Shown: positions 15,350 through 25,348, counted from the stretch's first letter. The stretch is 64,000 bases of DNA from Falsirhodobacter sp. alg1 (GCF_000739715.2 NZ_BBJC02000001.1:573315-637314), one strand, 5' to 3'. Notes: a model not told the origin generated them from the sequence alone. Numbers and translations are program-made.

Positions 15350-17565
15350 GTTTCGGTCACGGCCTTGGCCGTTCCCTCGACAACACGGTCGTCGTCCTTG
15401 GGGTTGTTCAGCAAACGCTCGAACCCTTCAGGAAAATGCAACTGGCGTTGCGGGAACGGGATTTCGATGCCGCGTTCGTCCATCACCTCTTTCAGAATCT
15501 GGGTAAAGCGGCGACCGATCCCCCAGTGCTTTGCCGGAAGGGTGCGGAACAGGCCGCGGATATTAACCGAATCCGCCCCCAACGAGGTGACACCGTGGAT
15601 TTCCAGAGGGGAGATAATGTCGGCCGCAATTTCCGGGATCTGGATGATCCGGTCATAGGCTTCCTGCATCGCGGCAGTGCCGCGTGGAACATCCTCACGA
15701 TAGGCGATGCCGACCTCGCAGACATGCACACCAAAGTCGCGCGTCAGGTTGGTGACTGTATCGACTGAGGAGAAGGGGACAATATGCACCGCCCCGTCCA
15801 ATGAACGGATGCGGACAGTCCGGATGCTGACCTTTTCCACACCGCCGGTAACGGCCGCAACTGTCACGACATCGCCCACGTTGACCGCGTTTTCCAGCTG
15901 GATGAAGACGCCGGTGATGACGTCCTGCACCAGTTTCTGTGCGCCGAAGCCCACTGCCAGACCGATGACACCGGCACCGGCGATCAGCGGCGCGATGTTG
16001 ATCCCGATCTGCGACAGGGTGATCATCGTTGCCAGAATGATGAGCGTGATCGTGAAGGCATTCCGGAACAGGGCCAGAAGGGTCAGCGTGCGGTTGGTCG
16101 GCTCGGCCCCGCCAATCCCGTGGGACAGGCGGTAATCGATCCAGCCATCCACCACGGCCCAGATGACCGCCGCGATCAGCGCCATCAGCAGGGCCGAGAT
16201 CAGACGCCAGAATACCATTTGTGCCGTGGCGTTCGTCAGAAGATCGGTATCCAGCCAGCCCCAACCGGAAAACGCCAGAACGATGGAGAACAGGATGAGG
16301 AAGCTGGCCGCCAGCCATGCCATCATCATCACGACCGTATTCACCCGCTTGGTCAGGGCTGGCGAAAACGCCAGCAGCAGATCGGGCAGGCGGATATGGA
16401 TCATGCTGACGGAGCGCAGAAGCCGCATTCCCACCATCAGGATTGCCAGTGCGGCAAAGGTGAAGATCGTGCCCCGCAGAACGACGGTTTCGATCAGACC
16501 CGGACGGCTGATGGCGATGAACCAGGAATAGCCGATATAGGCCAGTGCCAGAACGGGCCAGATGGACCGCCATGCCCGTTGGGCGCCGTTTGCCACGGCC
16601 GATCCCGCATTGCTCTCGCCTGTCCAGCGATCCCCGCGGGCCAGGTCGAGCACAACCGATATGCGCCGTACGGCAATGATCGCCAGAATGGCTGCAACCG
16701 AGGCGATCAATGTCCGCATGGGCCGCATCGCGGTAAAGCCGAGCCAGTCCTGAACCAGCGGCAGCACGAACAGGAAGCCCTGAATTGCCACACCCGCCAC
16801 AAGAATTTGCTGGCGGTAGACGATTTCCTGGGCACCCGGCGCCAGCACGCTGAGTGTCGGCTCCAGATCCGCATTGGGGCTGTTGATGGCCCGCAGAAGA
16901 ACCCGGATAACCCCGAACACAAGAAAGGCATTCAGATACAGACTCTGCGCCGAGAGCATGTCATCGTCACCCGAGAACAGGAAGTTCGCCAGCAGGTATC
17001 CCGCCACCCAAGCCACCGCGATGGCGACCAGCCGCAGCACGGTCACCAGAAGCGTGGCCCGGACGCGTCGCCAGAATCCTGCCGTGGGCGGCGGTGAATT
17101 GCGTCCCGCGATATAGTTGGAACCCCGTTGCAGGGCTATGCTGATCATGATCGTGGTCACGATCGTCAACATGAGCTGCAGGGCCTCGCCGCGGAATTCA
17201 CCGTTGACCAGCAGGTTCCCCAGAACACCGACGCTCTGGATCAGCTCTTGGCTGACACGGCCCATTTCCTTGACGAAATTGCTGATGAACTTGACCGAAC
17301 TCTGCGCCACGCGCTGCGCGAAGGCGGGCTGTTCCAGCGCAGTCTGGTCATCTGCGGCCTGATCGCCCTGACTGGCCTGATCGGCCTGCAGTTTCTCGAT
17401 CAGGGCGGCGCGTGCGGTATCGTCCTGCAGGACGTCGAGCAGGCTCTGGACTGCCTCATCCGAAGTTACGGTCGTTGCTGTGCTGGTAGCAGATTCGGTC
17501 TGTGCGACTGATGCCAAGGGCAACAGCATAAGTGCCAGCGCGGCGATTAGGGTGCGAAAAGACAT
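15346..17565 (-). CDS. MscS-family mechanosensitive channel, large periplasmic/multi-helix type
   Basis: 739 residues. A signal peptide (MSFRTLIAALALMLLPLASVAQ) and a short periplasmic segment precede about ten membrane helices. The canonical MscS pore helix and beta domain follow (about 545-720), with AGAGVIGLAVGFGAQKLVQDVITGVFIQLENAVNVGDVV as the pore and upper-vestibule signature. Such long MscK/YbdG-like channels gate on membrane tension during osmotic downshift. ATG 17565 is chosen because the upstream part of the frame lacks signal character and overlaps the neighbouring gene's start region. No osmoprotectant gene is adjacent. Confidence 0.92.
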   Translation of the reverse strand: MSFRTLIAALALMLLPLASVAQTESATSTATTVTSDEAVQSLLDVLQDDTARAALIEKLQADQASQGDQAADDQTALEQPAFAQRVAQSSVKFISNFVKEMGRVSQELIQSVGVLGNLLVNGEFRGEALQLMLTIVTTIMISIALQRGSNYIAGRNSPPPTAGFWRRVRATLLVTVLRLVAIAVAWVAGYLLANFLFSGDDDMLSAQSLYLNAFLVFGVIRVLLRAINSPNADLEPTLSVLAPGAQEIVYRQQILVAGVAIQGFLFVLPLVQDWLGFTAMRPMRTLIASVAAILAIIAVRRISVVLDLARGDRWTGESNAGSAVANGAQRAWRSIWPVLALAYIGYSWFIAISRPGLIETVVLRGTIFTFAALAILMVGMRLLRSVSMIHIRLPDLLLAFSPALTKRVNTVVMMMAWLAASFLILFSIVLAFSGWGWLDTDLLTNATAQMVFWRLISALLMALIAAVIWAVVDGWIDYRLSHGIGGAEPTNRTLTLLALFRNAFTITLIILATMITLSQIGINIAPLIAGAGVIGLAVGFGAQKLVQDVITGVFIQLENAVNVGDVVTVAAVTGGVEKVSIRTVRIRSLDGAVHIVPFSSVDTVTNLTRDFGVHVCEVGIAYREDVPRGTAAMQEAYDRIIQIPEIAADIISPLEIHGVTSLGADSVNIRGLFRTLPAKHWGIGRRFTQILKEVMDERGIEIPFPQRQLHFPEGFERLLNNPKDDDRVVEGTAKAVTET

Positions 17566-17639
17566 GTCCTGTTGCGTCCTGCATCGTTTCAGGTGGTCAC
17601 GGGTGCTGGGGCCGTGATGGCCTAGAACATGCGCCGAAT

Positions 17640-18650
17640 TCAAGCCCCGGCAAGAACTGCCTGATGCAAGGTCGCATGATTACGGATCAAATGGAGCATA
17701 TAGTCCATTTTCCGCTGAACCGGCTGTGGAAGCGCGAAAGGGTAGAAATCGTTCAGCCCCATGGAGCGGTTCATGGCATTCATGGCCGAGGCCAATGGCA
17801 GCCAGGCGGCCACCAGTGTTTCCGCATCGGGCAGGTGGTTGGCATTGCCAAAGCCTGTGCCGGAAGGGTCGATGCCGTTATGGCGCGCCGTATCCAGGCC
17901 CGCGATGATATGCAGAAGATGCGCCCAAGTTTCGGCCCAATCCTCCCACGGGTGGGCCGTGGCATAGGGCGAGATATAGGACAGCGCCCAATCCTCGGGC
18001 GGGCCATCGGCATAATGGCGCTGGAGGGCGGCACCATACGGCTGGCGGGCATCTCCGAAATAGGTGGCACATTCCTCTTCGCGACCTTCCTCGCGGACCA
18101 GCAGCTCCCAGTAGAAATGCCCGACCTCGTGCCGCAGGTGTCCTAGGAGTGTCCGGTAGGGTTCATGCATGGCCACGCGATGCGCCTCGCGCACATCATC
18201 GTCGGCTTCGGCGATGTTCAACGTGATCTCGCCGTCCATATGTCCGGTCAGGACCATTTCGGCCACGGTGCCATCCTCGGCCAACCGGTCCCCCATGAAC
18301 TTGAAGTGCAGCCGCTTTCCGGATTTTGAAACACGGGGCAGGCCCAAGGCATGCAGCCGGTAGTAGAGATTGCGCTTTTCCGTTTCGATCCGCATCCAGC
18401 GGGCCAGATTCCCCTCGATCGTCAGGTCCGGGATCATGGTTGTCGCGGCGCAGCTTTCGCACAGGGCGCCGTTTCCGGCCTGCCAGTTGCAGGCAATCAT
18501 TTCCCGGTTCGCACAGGGCGTCAGGTCTTCGTCCAGCGAGCGCATCTCCATAATGGAGGGATCATAGACCAGCGCGGTCTGGCAGTTCAGGCATACGGTA
18601 TTGCGGAAAAATGTCTGCTGATGGCAGGCGGGACAGGAGAACAGCTTCAT
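17640..18650 (-). CDS. Zinc-ribbon putative zinc-binding metallopeptidase
   Basis: 336 residues. The N-terminus has zinc-ribbon cysteine pairs (CPAC at 5-8, CLNC at 20-23) and a second set around CANRE, CNWQ and CESC (46-68). The catalytic region carries HLRHEVGHFYWE, an HExxH zinc site, with downstream acidic segments (WAETWAHLLHI) likely to give the third ligand. This combination defines a widespread uncharacterised family (zinc-ribbon plus Peptidase_Mx-like domain). No signal peptide is seen, so it should be cytoplasmic. It is not obviously linked to either neighbour. Substrate unknown. Confidence 0.85.
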   Translation of the reverse strand: MKLFSCPACHQQTFFRNTVCLNCQTALVYDPSIMEMRSLDEDLTPCANREMIACNWQAGNGALCESCAATTMIPDLTIEGNLARWMRIETEKRNLYYRLHALGLPRVSKSGKRLHFKFMGDRLAEDGTVAEMVLTGHMDGEITLNIAEADDDVREAHRVAMHEPYRTLLGHLRHEVGHFYWELLVREEGREEECATYFGDARQPYGAALQRHYADGPPEDWALSYISPYATAHPWEDWAETWAHLLHIIAGLDTARHNGIDPSGTGFGNANHLPDAETLVAAWLPLASAMNAMNRSMGLNDFYPFALPQPVQRKMDYMLHLIRNHATLHQAVLAGA

Positions 18651-18789
18651 TTTACCCCCTGCGGTTCAATCACCCAACGGTAAATTCCACACATGGTTCC
18701 AGCTTCCTTGAAAGACGGCGCAATATCTGTTGTGAGGTCGGTGCTGTTGCGTGCAGTGATACCACGCACTCACGTAACCGTGAAAGGGG

Positions 18790-18804
18790 ATTTCCGCCGG
18801 AAAT
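18790..18804 (+). promoter_or_regulatory. Perfect inverted repeat ATTTCCG-C-CGGAAAT before the antiporter gene
   Basis: A 15-base palindrome with a one-base centre lies in the 221-base divergent region between the metallopeptidase gene and the cation antiporter gene. It is 68 bases before the antiporter start, a plausible operator position. I see no other clear element in this region and cannot name the regulator. Confidence 0.35.
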
Positions 18805-18871
18805 GGCGGCGACCCGCGCTGTTACAGCAATGTTAGTTTGTGTCGTGAATGGGACAGGTTAAAGCCGCTTC

Positions 18872-21373
18872 ATGGATATCTCGGTTCTCGTCGGCGTCAC
18901 TGCGCTTCTGTTCATTGTCATTGCCCTGTCGGAGCCATTGGCGACGCGGTTGCGCCTGCCTTATTCGGTGGTTCTGGCGCTGGTCGGGGCCACGCTCGGT
19001 TCGGTCGGAATCTGGTTGCAGCAATCGGATGCCGGACTGGGCCCCGAACTGCGCGAGGCGTTGACGCTGCCGATCAAGTCATCCGTCTTCTTGACGGTTT
19101 TTCTGCCGACGCTGCTGTTCGAGGTATCTTTGGGGCTGAATGTCCGGCGTATGGCCGACGACTGGGTGCCCATCATCGTCATGGCCGTGGCCGCGGTCGT
19201 GGCGGCAACGCTGATGATCGGCTTTGCCCTGCAGCCGTTCAGCGCGATGCCGCTGGTGGGATGCCTGCTTTTGGGGTCCATCGTATCCACGACCGACCCT
19301 TCGGCGGTGGTCAGCATCTTTCGCAACGTGGCGGCGCCGCAGCGGCTGATGCGGATCGTGGAGGGGGAAAGCCTTCTGAACGATGCCGCGGCTATCGCAT
19401 TGTTCAGCTTTTTCCTGACCTATGTGATGGCGGGCGTTCCGAACCCCACCTATCTGTCGGGTCTTGGCACATTCCCGTGGCTGATGGCGGGGGGGCTGAT
19501 GGTCGGCCTGATCATCGGGCGCGTGGCGGTCGAGGGGATGCGCATCATTCCCGCGCATCCATTGGCGCAAATTTCGGTCAGTGTTGCCCTGCCGTATCTG
19601 ACCTATCTTTTTGCCGAAGAGGTGAATGTTTCGGGTGTGGTGGCCGTGGTGGGCGCGGGGCTGATCGTCAACGTGTCCGGCCCGTCCCGTCTGTCCCCCG
19701 CTGCATGGAGCCAGCTGCGGGAATTGTGGGGGCTGCTGGCCCATTGGTCCGGCGCATTGATCTTCGTTCTGGCGGCGCTGCTGATCCCCCGTCTGATGGC
19801 CGATGTGCGGCTGCATGATATTTTTCTGGTGGCCATCGTGGCACTGGCTGCAACCGCCTCTCGGGCGGCAATCCTCTGGGGGGCGCTTCCCCTTCTGAGC
19901 CGGATGAGGCTGTCGCCACGGGTAGAGCCTCCGTACCGTGCGGCAATCCTTTGGGGGGGCTTGCGCGGGGCCGTGACACTGGCGCTGGCGCTTGCCGTAA
20001 CGGAAAACGTGCTAGTTCCCGCCAACATCAAGCGCGAGATCGGTATTCTGGCCACGGGTTATGTTCTGTTCACCCTGCTGGTGCAGGGGACGACGCTGCG
20101 CCGTGTGATCCGCCGGCTTGGCCTTGCGCGGTTGTCGCCCCTTGATATGGCGCTGTCCAACCAGGTGATCGCGGTGGCGCTGCAGAACGTGCGCGAAGAG
20201 GTTGCAGGCTCTATCCGGGAATATGAACTGTCGCGTGAAATCGTGCGGTCCGAGGCCAAACGGTTCGGAGAGCGGCTGGAAAAGGCCGTGCAGCGTGCCG
20301 AGGATACCGAGGAGATTCCGGACCGGGAGCGGATTACGCTGGGGCTTGTGGCCCTTGCCGTGCGGGAACGTGAGGAGATTCTCGAATCCTTCCGCGAACA
20401 GCTGATCGCCTCGCGATTGGTAGAGCGGATGCTGGCGGAATCGGACTATCTGATCGAACGGACACGGCAGCACGGGCGGGACGGATATCGCCTTGCGGCG
20501 CGGCGCAACCTGGGGGCAGGGCGCGTGGCGCGGGCCGCTGTCCTGCTGCATAACCGTCTGCGGATTTCTGCCCCCTTGGCAAATCTGATCGCGGATCGGT
20601 TCGACATTCTGCTGAACCAGCGGACGATGCTGCGCCATCTTCACCAGTATATCGACCAGAAGGTGCGGCGCATGTATGGCCGCCGCGTGGCAGAGCTGCT
20701 GCACGAGCTGCTGAAACGCCGCGAGGAAGAAACGGAACGGGCGCTGGAAAGCCTCCACCTGCAATACCCTTTCTATACCGAGGAGATGGAGCGTCGGTAT
20801 ATCCGCCGTACCACGCTGCGGATGGAAGAACGCCAGTACCAGACCCTGCTGGATGACGGGCTGATCGGGCCAGAGCTGCATATGACGCTGGTTGCGGCCA
20901 TCAAACGCCAACGGCTGAAGACAGAGGTGCGGCCAAAGCTGGATCTGGCCGTCCATAAACATGAGCTGGTCCGCCAGTTCCCGCTGTTTTCCGCCATGGA
21001 CGAGGAACAGCGCAAGGCGCTGACCCGCGCGATGGTCACGCTTTATGCCGGGCCGGGAGAGATCATGGTGCGCCGGGGCGATCCGCCGCGCCGGGTGTTC
21101 TTCATCGCATCGGGCGCGGTGGAGTCCGACATTGCGGGGGAAAAGCGCCGTCTGGGGCGGGGCGATATGTTCGGCCAGCTGTCAATGCTGATGAAACGGT
21201 CACGTCAGGCGCAGGTTACATCCATCGCCTATTCCACGTTTCTGGCGCTGGACGAGCAGAAATTCCGCGATTTGCTGGCCAAGAACCGTAAACTGCAGGA
21301 TGCGGTTGTCGAAAGTGCGCGGGCGCGCGGGGTGGAGCTGGATATGGACCTGCTGCCACCCCTGACCCCCTGA
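18872..21373 (+). CDS. CPA1-type Na+/H+ antiporter with C-terminal cyclic-nucleotide-binding-like domain
   Basis: 833 residues. About twelve membrane helices (1-415) contain the ion-site motifs TTDPSAVVSIF and EGESLLNDAAAI, the Asn-Asp type typical of electroneutral CPA1 exchangers. A long, charged, mostly helical cytosolic part (about 415-700) leads to a CAP_ED-like domain (about 705-815: FPLFSAMDEEQRKAL, GEIMVRRGDPP, GDMFGQLSML). The layout resembles plant SOS1. In the phosphate-binding cassette the usual FGE reads FGQ, so cyclic-nucleotide binding is doubtful. The stop abuts the convergent metG stop with no intergenic base. Confidence 0.9.
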   Translation: MDISVLVGVTALLFIVIALSEPLATRLRLPYSVVLALVGATLGSVGIWLQQSDAGLGPELREALTLPIKSSVFLTVFLPTLLFEVSLGLNVRRMADDWVPIIVMAVAAVVAATLMIGFALQPFSAMPLVGCLLLGSIVSTTDPSAVVSIFRNVAAPQRLMRIVEGESLLNDAAAIALFSFFLTYVMAGVPNPTYLSGLGTFPWLMAGGLMVGLIIGRVAVEGMRIIPAHPLAQISVSVALPYLTYLFAEEVNVSGVVAVVGAGLIVNVSGPSRLSPAAWSQLRELWGLLAHWSGALIFVLAALLIPRLMADVRLHDIFLVAIVALAATASRAAILWGALPLLSRMRLSPRVEPPYRAAILWGGLRGAVTLALALAVTENVLVPANIKREIGILATGYVLFTLLVQGTTLRRVIRRLGLARLSPLDMALSNQVIAVALQNVREEVAGSIREYELSREIVRSEAKRFGERLEKAVQRAEDTEEIPDRERITLGLVALAVREREEILESFREQLIASRLVERMLAESDYLIERTRQHGRDGYRLAARRNLGAGRVARAAVLLHNRLRISAPLANLIADRFDILLNQRTMLRHLHQYIDQKVRRMYGRRVAELLHELLKRREEETERALESLHLQYPFYTEEMERRYIRRTTLRMEERQYQTLLDDGLIGPELHMTLVAAIKRQRLKTEVRPKLDLAVHKHELVRQFPLFSAMDEEQRKALTRAMVTLYAGPGEIMVRRGDPPRRVFFIASGAVESDIAGEKRRLGRGDMFGQLSMLMKRSRQAQVTSIAYSTFLALDEQKFRDLLAKNRKLQDAVVESARARGVELDMDLLPPLTP

Positions 21374-23092
21374 TCAGCTCCGGATACCCGAGAACTGCGC
21401 CTGCCAGTCGGCGCTGTTTTCATCCGTGATCTTGGTGAACAGAACCTCCGGCACGCTGAAAGCGTGTCCGGCGGGCAGGGTGGCGAGCGCCGCCGCCACA
21501 TCCTCGGGCCATGCCCAGTCATCCGAACCCATGGCTGTCATCATTGCCTGCGCCGCATCGGGAATGAACGGGCGGGAAATGACGGCATAAAGGCGGATCA
21601 GGTTCAGCGCGAGGCGGACCATGGCCTGTGCCTGTTCCGGATCGGTCTTGATTACGGTCCAGGGGGCGGCCGATTGCAGGTATTCATTGCCTGCCACCCA
21701 GATCGCGCGCAGTTCATTGGCTGATTTGCGGACCTCCATCGCCTGCATGTGGCCTTCATAGGCCCGCAGGCGGGTGGTCAGCTCGGCAATCAGCTCCTGT
21801 TCACGCGGGCCGTAGGAACCGCCTTCCGGAACAACCTCACCGAATTTCGCGCGGCAGAACTTGGTGACACGGCTGACAAGGTTGCCCAGCACATCCGCCA
21901 GATCCTTGTTCACCGACCCCTGGAAGTTGTCCCAGGTGAATTCGGCATCCGAGGATTCCGGTGCATGCGACAGCAGCCACCAGCGCCAGTAATCCGACGG
22001 CAGGATCGACAGCGCCTGATCCATGAAGATCCCGCGCCCCTGCGAGGTGGAGAACTGCCCGCCATCATAGTTCAGATAGTTGAACGATTTGATGTAATCG
22101 ACCATCTTCCACGGTTCTGCGGCCCCCATCAGCGTGGCGGGGAACGACAGGGTATGGAAGGGGACGTTGTCCTTGCCCATGAACTGCAGGTAGGTCACAT
22201 CCCCGGCGCCCTTGTCGGTACGCCACCAGCGCTCCCACTCGGCCTCGGTCTTGCCGTTGGCTTCGGCCCATTCGGCTGCACAGGCGATGTATTCCACGGG
22301 CGCGTCGAACCAGACGTAGAAGACCTTGCCCTCCATTCCGGGCCAGTCCGCCTCACCCTTTTTGACGGGCACGCCCCAGTTCAGATCGCGGGTGATGCCG
22401 CGATCCTGCAGGCCGTCGCCGTCGGTCAGCCATTTCTTGGCGATGGAGGTGGTCAGGACGGGCCAATCCGTCTTGGAGGCGATCCAGTCGGCAATCTGTC
22501 CCTTGAGCGCGGATTGGCGAAGATAGAGGTGTTTGGTTTCACGAACCTCAAGACGGGTGGACCCGGAGATGGCGGAACGCGGATCGATCAGATCGGTCGG
22601 GTCCAGCTGCTTGGTGCAGTTCTCGCATTGATCGCCGCGCGCCTTGTCATAGCCGCAGTTCGGGCAGGTGCCTTCGATGTAGCGGTCGGGCAGGAAACGT
22701 CCGTCATCAATGGAATAGACCTGCTTTTCGGACACTTCCTGAATGTAGCCGTTATCGGCCAGAACGCCGGCGAAATGCTGGGTCAACGCGCGGTTCTGCA
22801 CGCTGGAGGACCGGCCGAAATGATCGAACGACAAACCGAAGCCGCGGGCGATTCCGGCCTGCACCTCGTGCATTTCGGCGCAATAGTCGGCCACGGGCTT
22901 GCCTGCCTTGGCCGCCGCCAGCTCTGCCGGGGTGCCATGTTCATCAGTGGCGCAAAGGAACAGGACCTCATGGCCGCGTCCGCGCAGATAACGTGCAATC
23001 AGGTCTGCGGGCAGCTGGCTTCCCACCAGATTGCCCAGATGCTTGATCCCGTTGATGTAGGGAAGTGCGGAGGTGATCAGATAGCGTGCCAT
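21374..23092 (-). CDS. metG: Methionyl-tRNA synthetase
   Basis: 572 residues, class Ia synthetase. The HIGH-type motif is in [18 protein letters not shown] (8-25). A single zinc knuckle has Cys143, Cys146, Cys156 and Cys159. The catalytic core includes [13 protein letters not shown] and GKDNVPFHT. The KMSKS loop is altered: [14 protein letters not shown], giving Gln346-Phe-Ser-Thr-Ser350. The C-terminal anticodon-binding helix bundle follows, with no Trbp111-like dimerisation extension. ATG 23092 gives the [12 protein letters not shown] start typical of homologues. It charges tRNA-Met and should be essential unless a second copy exists. Confidence 0.95.
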   Translation of the reverse strand: MARYLITSALPYINGIKHLGNLVGSQLPADLIARYLRGRGHEVLFLCATDEHGTPAELAAAKAGKPVADYCAEMHEVQAGIARGFGLSFDHFGRSSSVQNRALTQHFAGVLADNGYIQEVSEKQVYSIDDGRFLPDRYIEGTCPNCGYDKARGDQCENCTKQLDPTDLIDPRSAISGSTRLEVRETKHLYLRQSALKGQIADWIASKTDWPVLTTSIAKKWLTDGDGLQDRGITRDLNWGVPVKKGEADWPGMEGKVFYVWFDAPVEYIACAAEWAEANGKTEAEWERWWRTDKGAGDVTYLQFMGKDNVPFHTLSFPATLMGAAEPWKMVDYIKSFNYLNYDGGQFSTSQGRGIFMDQALSILPSDYWRWWLLSHAPESSDAEFTWDNFQGSVNKDLADVLGNLVSRVTKFCRAKFGEVVPEGGSYGPREQELIAELTTRLRAYEGHMQAMEVRKSANELRAIWVAGNEYLQSAAPWTVIKTDPEQAQAMVRLALNLIRLYAVISRPFIPDAAQAMMTAMGSDDWAWPEDVAAALATLPAGHAFSVPEVLFTKITDENSADWQAQFSGIRS

Positions 23093-23209
23093 GCCAGCGC
23101 CTTTTATCGGGTTTGAACGTGGGTGTAGCGGTTGATGCGCCAAGCCTCAAGCAGGCTTGCCAATCGGTCACCAAAGGCTAGGGTTCGCTTCGAACAGGAA
23201 AGGCCGGAC

Positions 23210-24247
23210 ATGAAACAGATACCTCTTGGGCACACCGGATTGTCGGTGTCGGAACTTTGCCTCGGAACAATGACCTGGGGGTCCCAGAACACCGAGAGCG
23301 AAGGGCATGAACAGATCGCGATGGCGCTGGACCACGGCGTGAACTTTCTCGATACCGCCGAGATGTATCCCGTGGCGCCGGCCCTGCCCGAAACGGTGGG
23401 GCACACCGAGGCGATCATCGGGTCATGGCTGGCGGCAAAGGGTGGCCGAGACAGGATGATCATCGCGACGAAGGTTTCGGGCGCGGGCAGCGTGGCGGCC
23501 GAAGGGGCGCCGATCAGCCCTGAACGGATGCGTCAGGCGGTGGACGATTCCCTGCGCCGTCTGGGCACGGATTATATCGATCTGTACCAGATGCACTGGC
23601 CGAACCGCGGCACCTACCACTTCCGCAAGAACTGGGGATTTGAACCGCGTTCGGACAAGGCGGCGGTCGAGGCGGACATGATGGCGATCCTGGAAGAGGC
23701 CGGTCGGCTTCGGGATGCCGGCAAGGTGCGCCATTTCGGCCTGTCCAATGATAGCGTCTGGGGGGCTGCCGGCTGGTTGCGGATGGCCGAGGCCAACAAT
23801 CTGCCACGCATGATGACCGTACAGAACGAATATTCGTTGCTGTGCCGCCATTTCGATACCGACTGGGCAGAATTTGCGGCCATGGAAAACATGCCTCTGC
23901 TGGGGTATTCGCCCTTGGCAACCGGACTGCTGACCGGAAAATACGCGGGCGATGTCGTACCTGCGGGATCGCGCCGCGAACGCAGTGCCGAATTGGGGGG
24001 GCGGATCTCTCCCTTCGTGTTCGAAGCGGTCGCAGGCTATCTGGGCATCGCGAAAACCCATGGGCTGGATCCGTCGCAGATGGCACTTGCCTTCTATCGC
24101 TCGCGTCCGTTCCCCTGCGTGCCGATCATCGGGGCCACCAACCTCAATCAGCTGAAAACGGCGCTGACGTCGGTCAACGTGACCCTGTCGGACGAGGTTC
24201 TGGCCGAAATCGATCAGGCGCATCGCGCTTGGCCGGCACCCTTCTGA
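23210..24247 (+). CDS. Aldo/keto reductase, Tas-like
   Basis: 345 residues, essentially the length of Escherichia coli Tas (346). The (beta/alpha)8 reductase tetrad is visible as Asp and Tyr in FLDTAEMYP, Lys in IIATKVSG and His in YQMHWPNRG; the NADPH-site region LGYSPLATGLLTGKY follows. The family reduces aldehydes and ketones with NADPH; the Tas substrate is not established. AGGAAAGG lies just before ATG 23210. Its stop overlaps the lipoprotein start below (TGATG), so the two are translationally coupled. Confidence 0.93.
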   Translation: MKQIPLGHTGLSVSELCLGTMTWGSQNTESEGHEQIAMALDHGVNFLDTAEMYPVAPALPETVGHTEAIIGSWLAAKGGRDRMIIATKVSGAGSVAAEGAPISPERMRQAVDDSLRRLGTDYIDLYQMHWPNRGTYHFRKNWGFEPRSDKAAVEADMMAILEEAGRLRDAGKVRHFGLSNDSVWGAAGWLRMAEANNLPRMMTVQNEYSLLCRHFDTDWAEFAAMENMPLLGYSPLATGLLTGKYAGDVVPAGSRRERSAELGGRISPFVFEAVAGYLGIAKTHGLDPSQMALAFYRSRPFPCVPIIGATNLNQLKTALTSVNVTLSDEVLAEIDQAHRAWPAPF

Positions 24248-24732
24248 TGCGCCGCGCCGCATTGGTGGCCGTTGTTGCGCTGGCGTCCTGCGCCCGCGCA
24301 CCCGCACCGCCCGAACCGTCGGTGTTTCGCGATCGAACCGCCCCCATCTGGTCCAACGCCACATTCGATACTGCCGATCTGGCGGGAACGTGGAAGCAGG
24401 TCGGGGGCTTTGGCGCGGACTGTGTGCCGGGATCGCTGACATTCAGCCCCGGGGCGGTCAAGGGGCAGTTGTGCCTTGATGGAGCAGAGCGGGAGTTTGC
24501 GGGGACCTATGCTGTAACGGGCCCTGCGCGGCTGCAGCCTGCGGGCGCGGCCGAACCCTGGTGGATCCTGTGGATCGATTATGACCGGCGGAGCATGGCC
24601 ATCGGCACGCCATCGGGAAATTTCGGCTTTGTACTGGACCGGACAGGGGGAATCCCGCCGGACCGGCTGAAGGCTGCGCGGGAAATTTTTGACTGGAATA
24701 GCTATGACTTAGCGCGGTTTCGCAGCTGGTAG
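24247..24732 (+). CDS. Lipocalin-like lipoprotein
   Basis: 161 residues. The lipoprotein signal MRRAALVAVVALASC has a lipobox (LASC, Cys15). The mature part has the lipocalin start DLAGTWKQVGGFG and the C-terminal WWILWIDYDRRSMAIGTPSG, then FGFVLDRTGGIP and a terminal helix, in the same order as the bacterial lipocalin Blc. Such proteins carry lipids or other hydrophobic ligands in the outer membrane or periplasm. Start overlap with the aldo/keto reductase stop (TGATG) implies co-expression. The fold assignment rests on pattern similarity only. Confidence 0.75.
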   Translation: MRRAALVAVVALASCARAPAPPEPSVFRDRTAPIWSNATFDTADLAGTWKQVGGFGADCVPGSLTFSPGAVKGQLCLDGAEREFAGTYAVTGPARLQPAGAAEPWWILWIDYDRRSMAIGTPSGNFGFVLDRTGGIPPDRLKAAREIFDWNSYDLARFRSW

Positions 24733-24816
24733 CCGATTTTTTGCGACGGAACGGCGGGGGGCGCGCGTTTACTCTTTCGGAAGGCGGTTACAACTGCCCC
24801 AAACAGGAGTAATACC

Positions 24817-25341
24817 ATGACGAAATTTCTGACCGGACTGACTCTTGCCGCGATCACGGCAGCAGGGCTGTCGACAGCGTTTGCCCAAGAGGCCCCCGAA
24901 GGCCAGCCGCGCCCCCCGCATGCGCAAAAAGAAGGCGCCGGTCACCGTCCGATGATGATGCCCGACTTTGACCAGTTGGACACCAACGGTGACGGCGCCG
25001 TGACGCAGGACGAACTGAATGCGCTGCGTGCTGACCGTGCCGCGAAACTGGATGCCAATAACGACGGCAAGCTGAGCGTGGACGAACTGGCCAATGCCGA
25101 TGCGGAACGCCAGATGGAGCGTGCCAAGCATCGTGCCGAGAGAATGGTCGAACAGCTGGATACGGACGGTGACGGACTTCTGTCGGTGACAGAGCTGGCG
25201 ACCCCGCCCGAAGGCCCGGATGCGCGGATGATGAAGCGCCTGGATACCGATCAGGACGGATCGTTGAGCCGCGAGGAGTTGAGCAAGGCCCATGACATGA
25301 TGCGTCAGCATCGTGGTCCTGCACCCGAGGGCGATAACTAA
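24817..25341 (+). CDS. Secreted four-EF-hand protein
   Basis: 174 residues. A signal peptide (to about residue 23, AFA-Q) and a Pro/His/Met-rich linker lead to four canonical 12-residue calcium loops: Asp55-Glu66 (DTNGDG...), Asp79-Glu90 (DANNDG...), Asp115-Glu126 (DTDGDG...) and Asp143-Glu154 (DTDQDG...). All four end in Glu, so binding competence is likely. The location should be periplasmic. AGGAG precedes ATG. It lies just upstream of an ECF sigma/anti-sigma/metal-sensor cluster on the same strand, with a 58-base gap that holds a hairpin. Function unknown; a calcium or metal buffer or sensor role is inference. Confidence 0.88.
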   Translation: MTKFLTGLTLAAITAAGLSTAFAQEAPEGQPRPPHAQKEGAGHRPMMMPDFDQLDTNGDGAVTQDELNALRADRAAKLDANNDGKLSVDELANADAERQMERAKHRAERMVEQLDTDGDGLLSVTELATPPEGPDARMMKRLDTDQDGSLSREELSKAHDMMRQHRGPAPEGDN

Positions 25342-25348
25342 GGCGTGT

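Noticed and set aside
24748-24769. GGAAC ... CGTT resembling an ECF promoter before the EF-hand gene
   Set aside because: The spacer is only 13 bases, whereas known promoters of this type need 16-17, so I did not call it a promoter.
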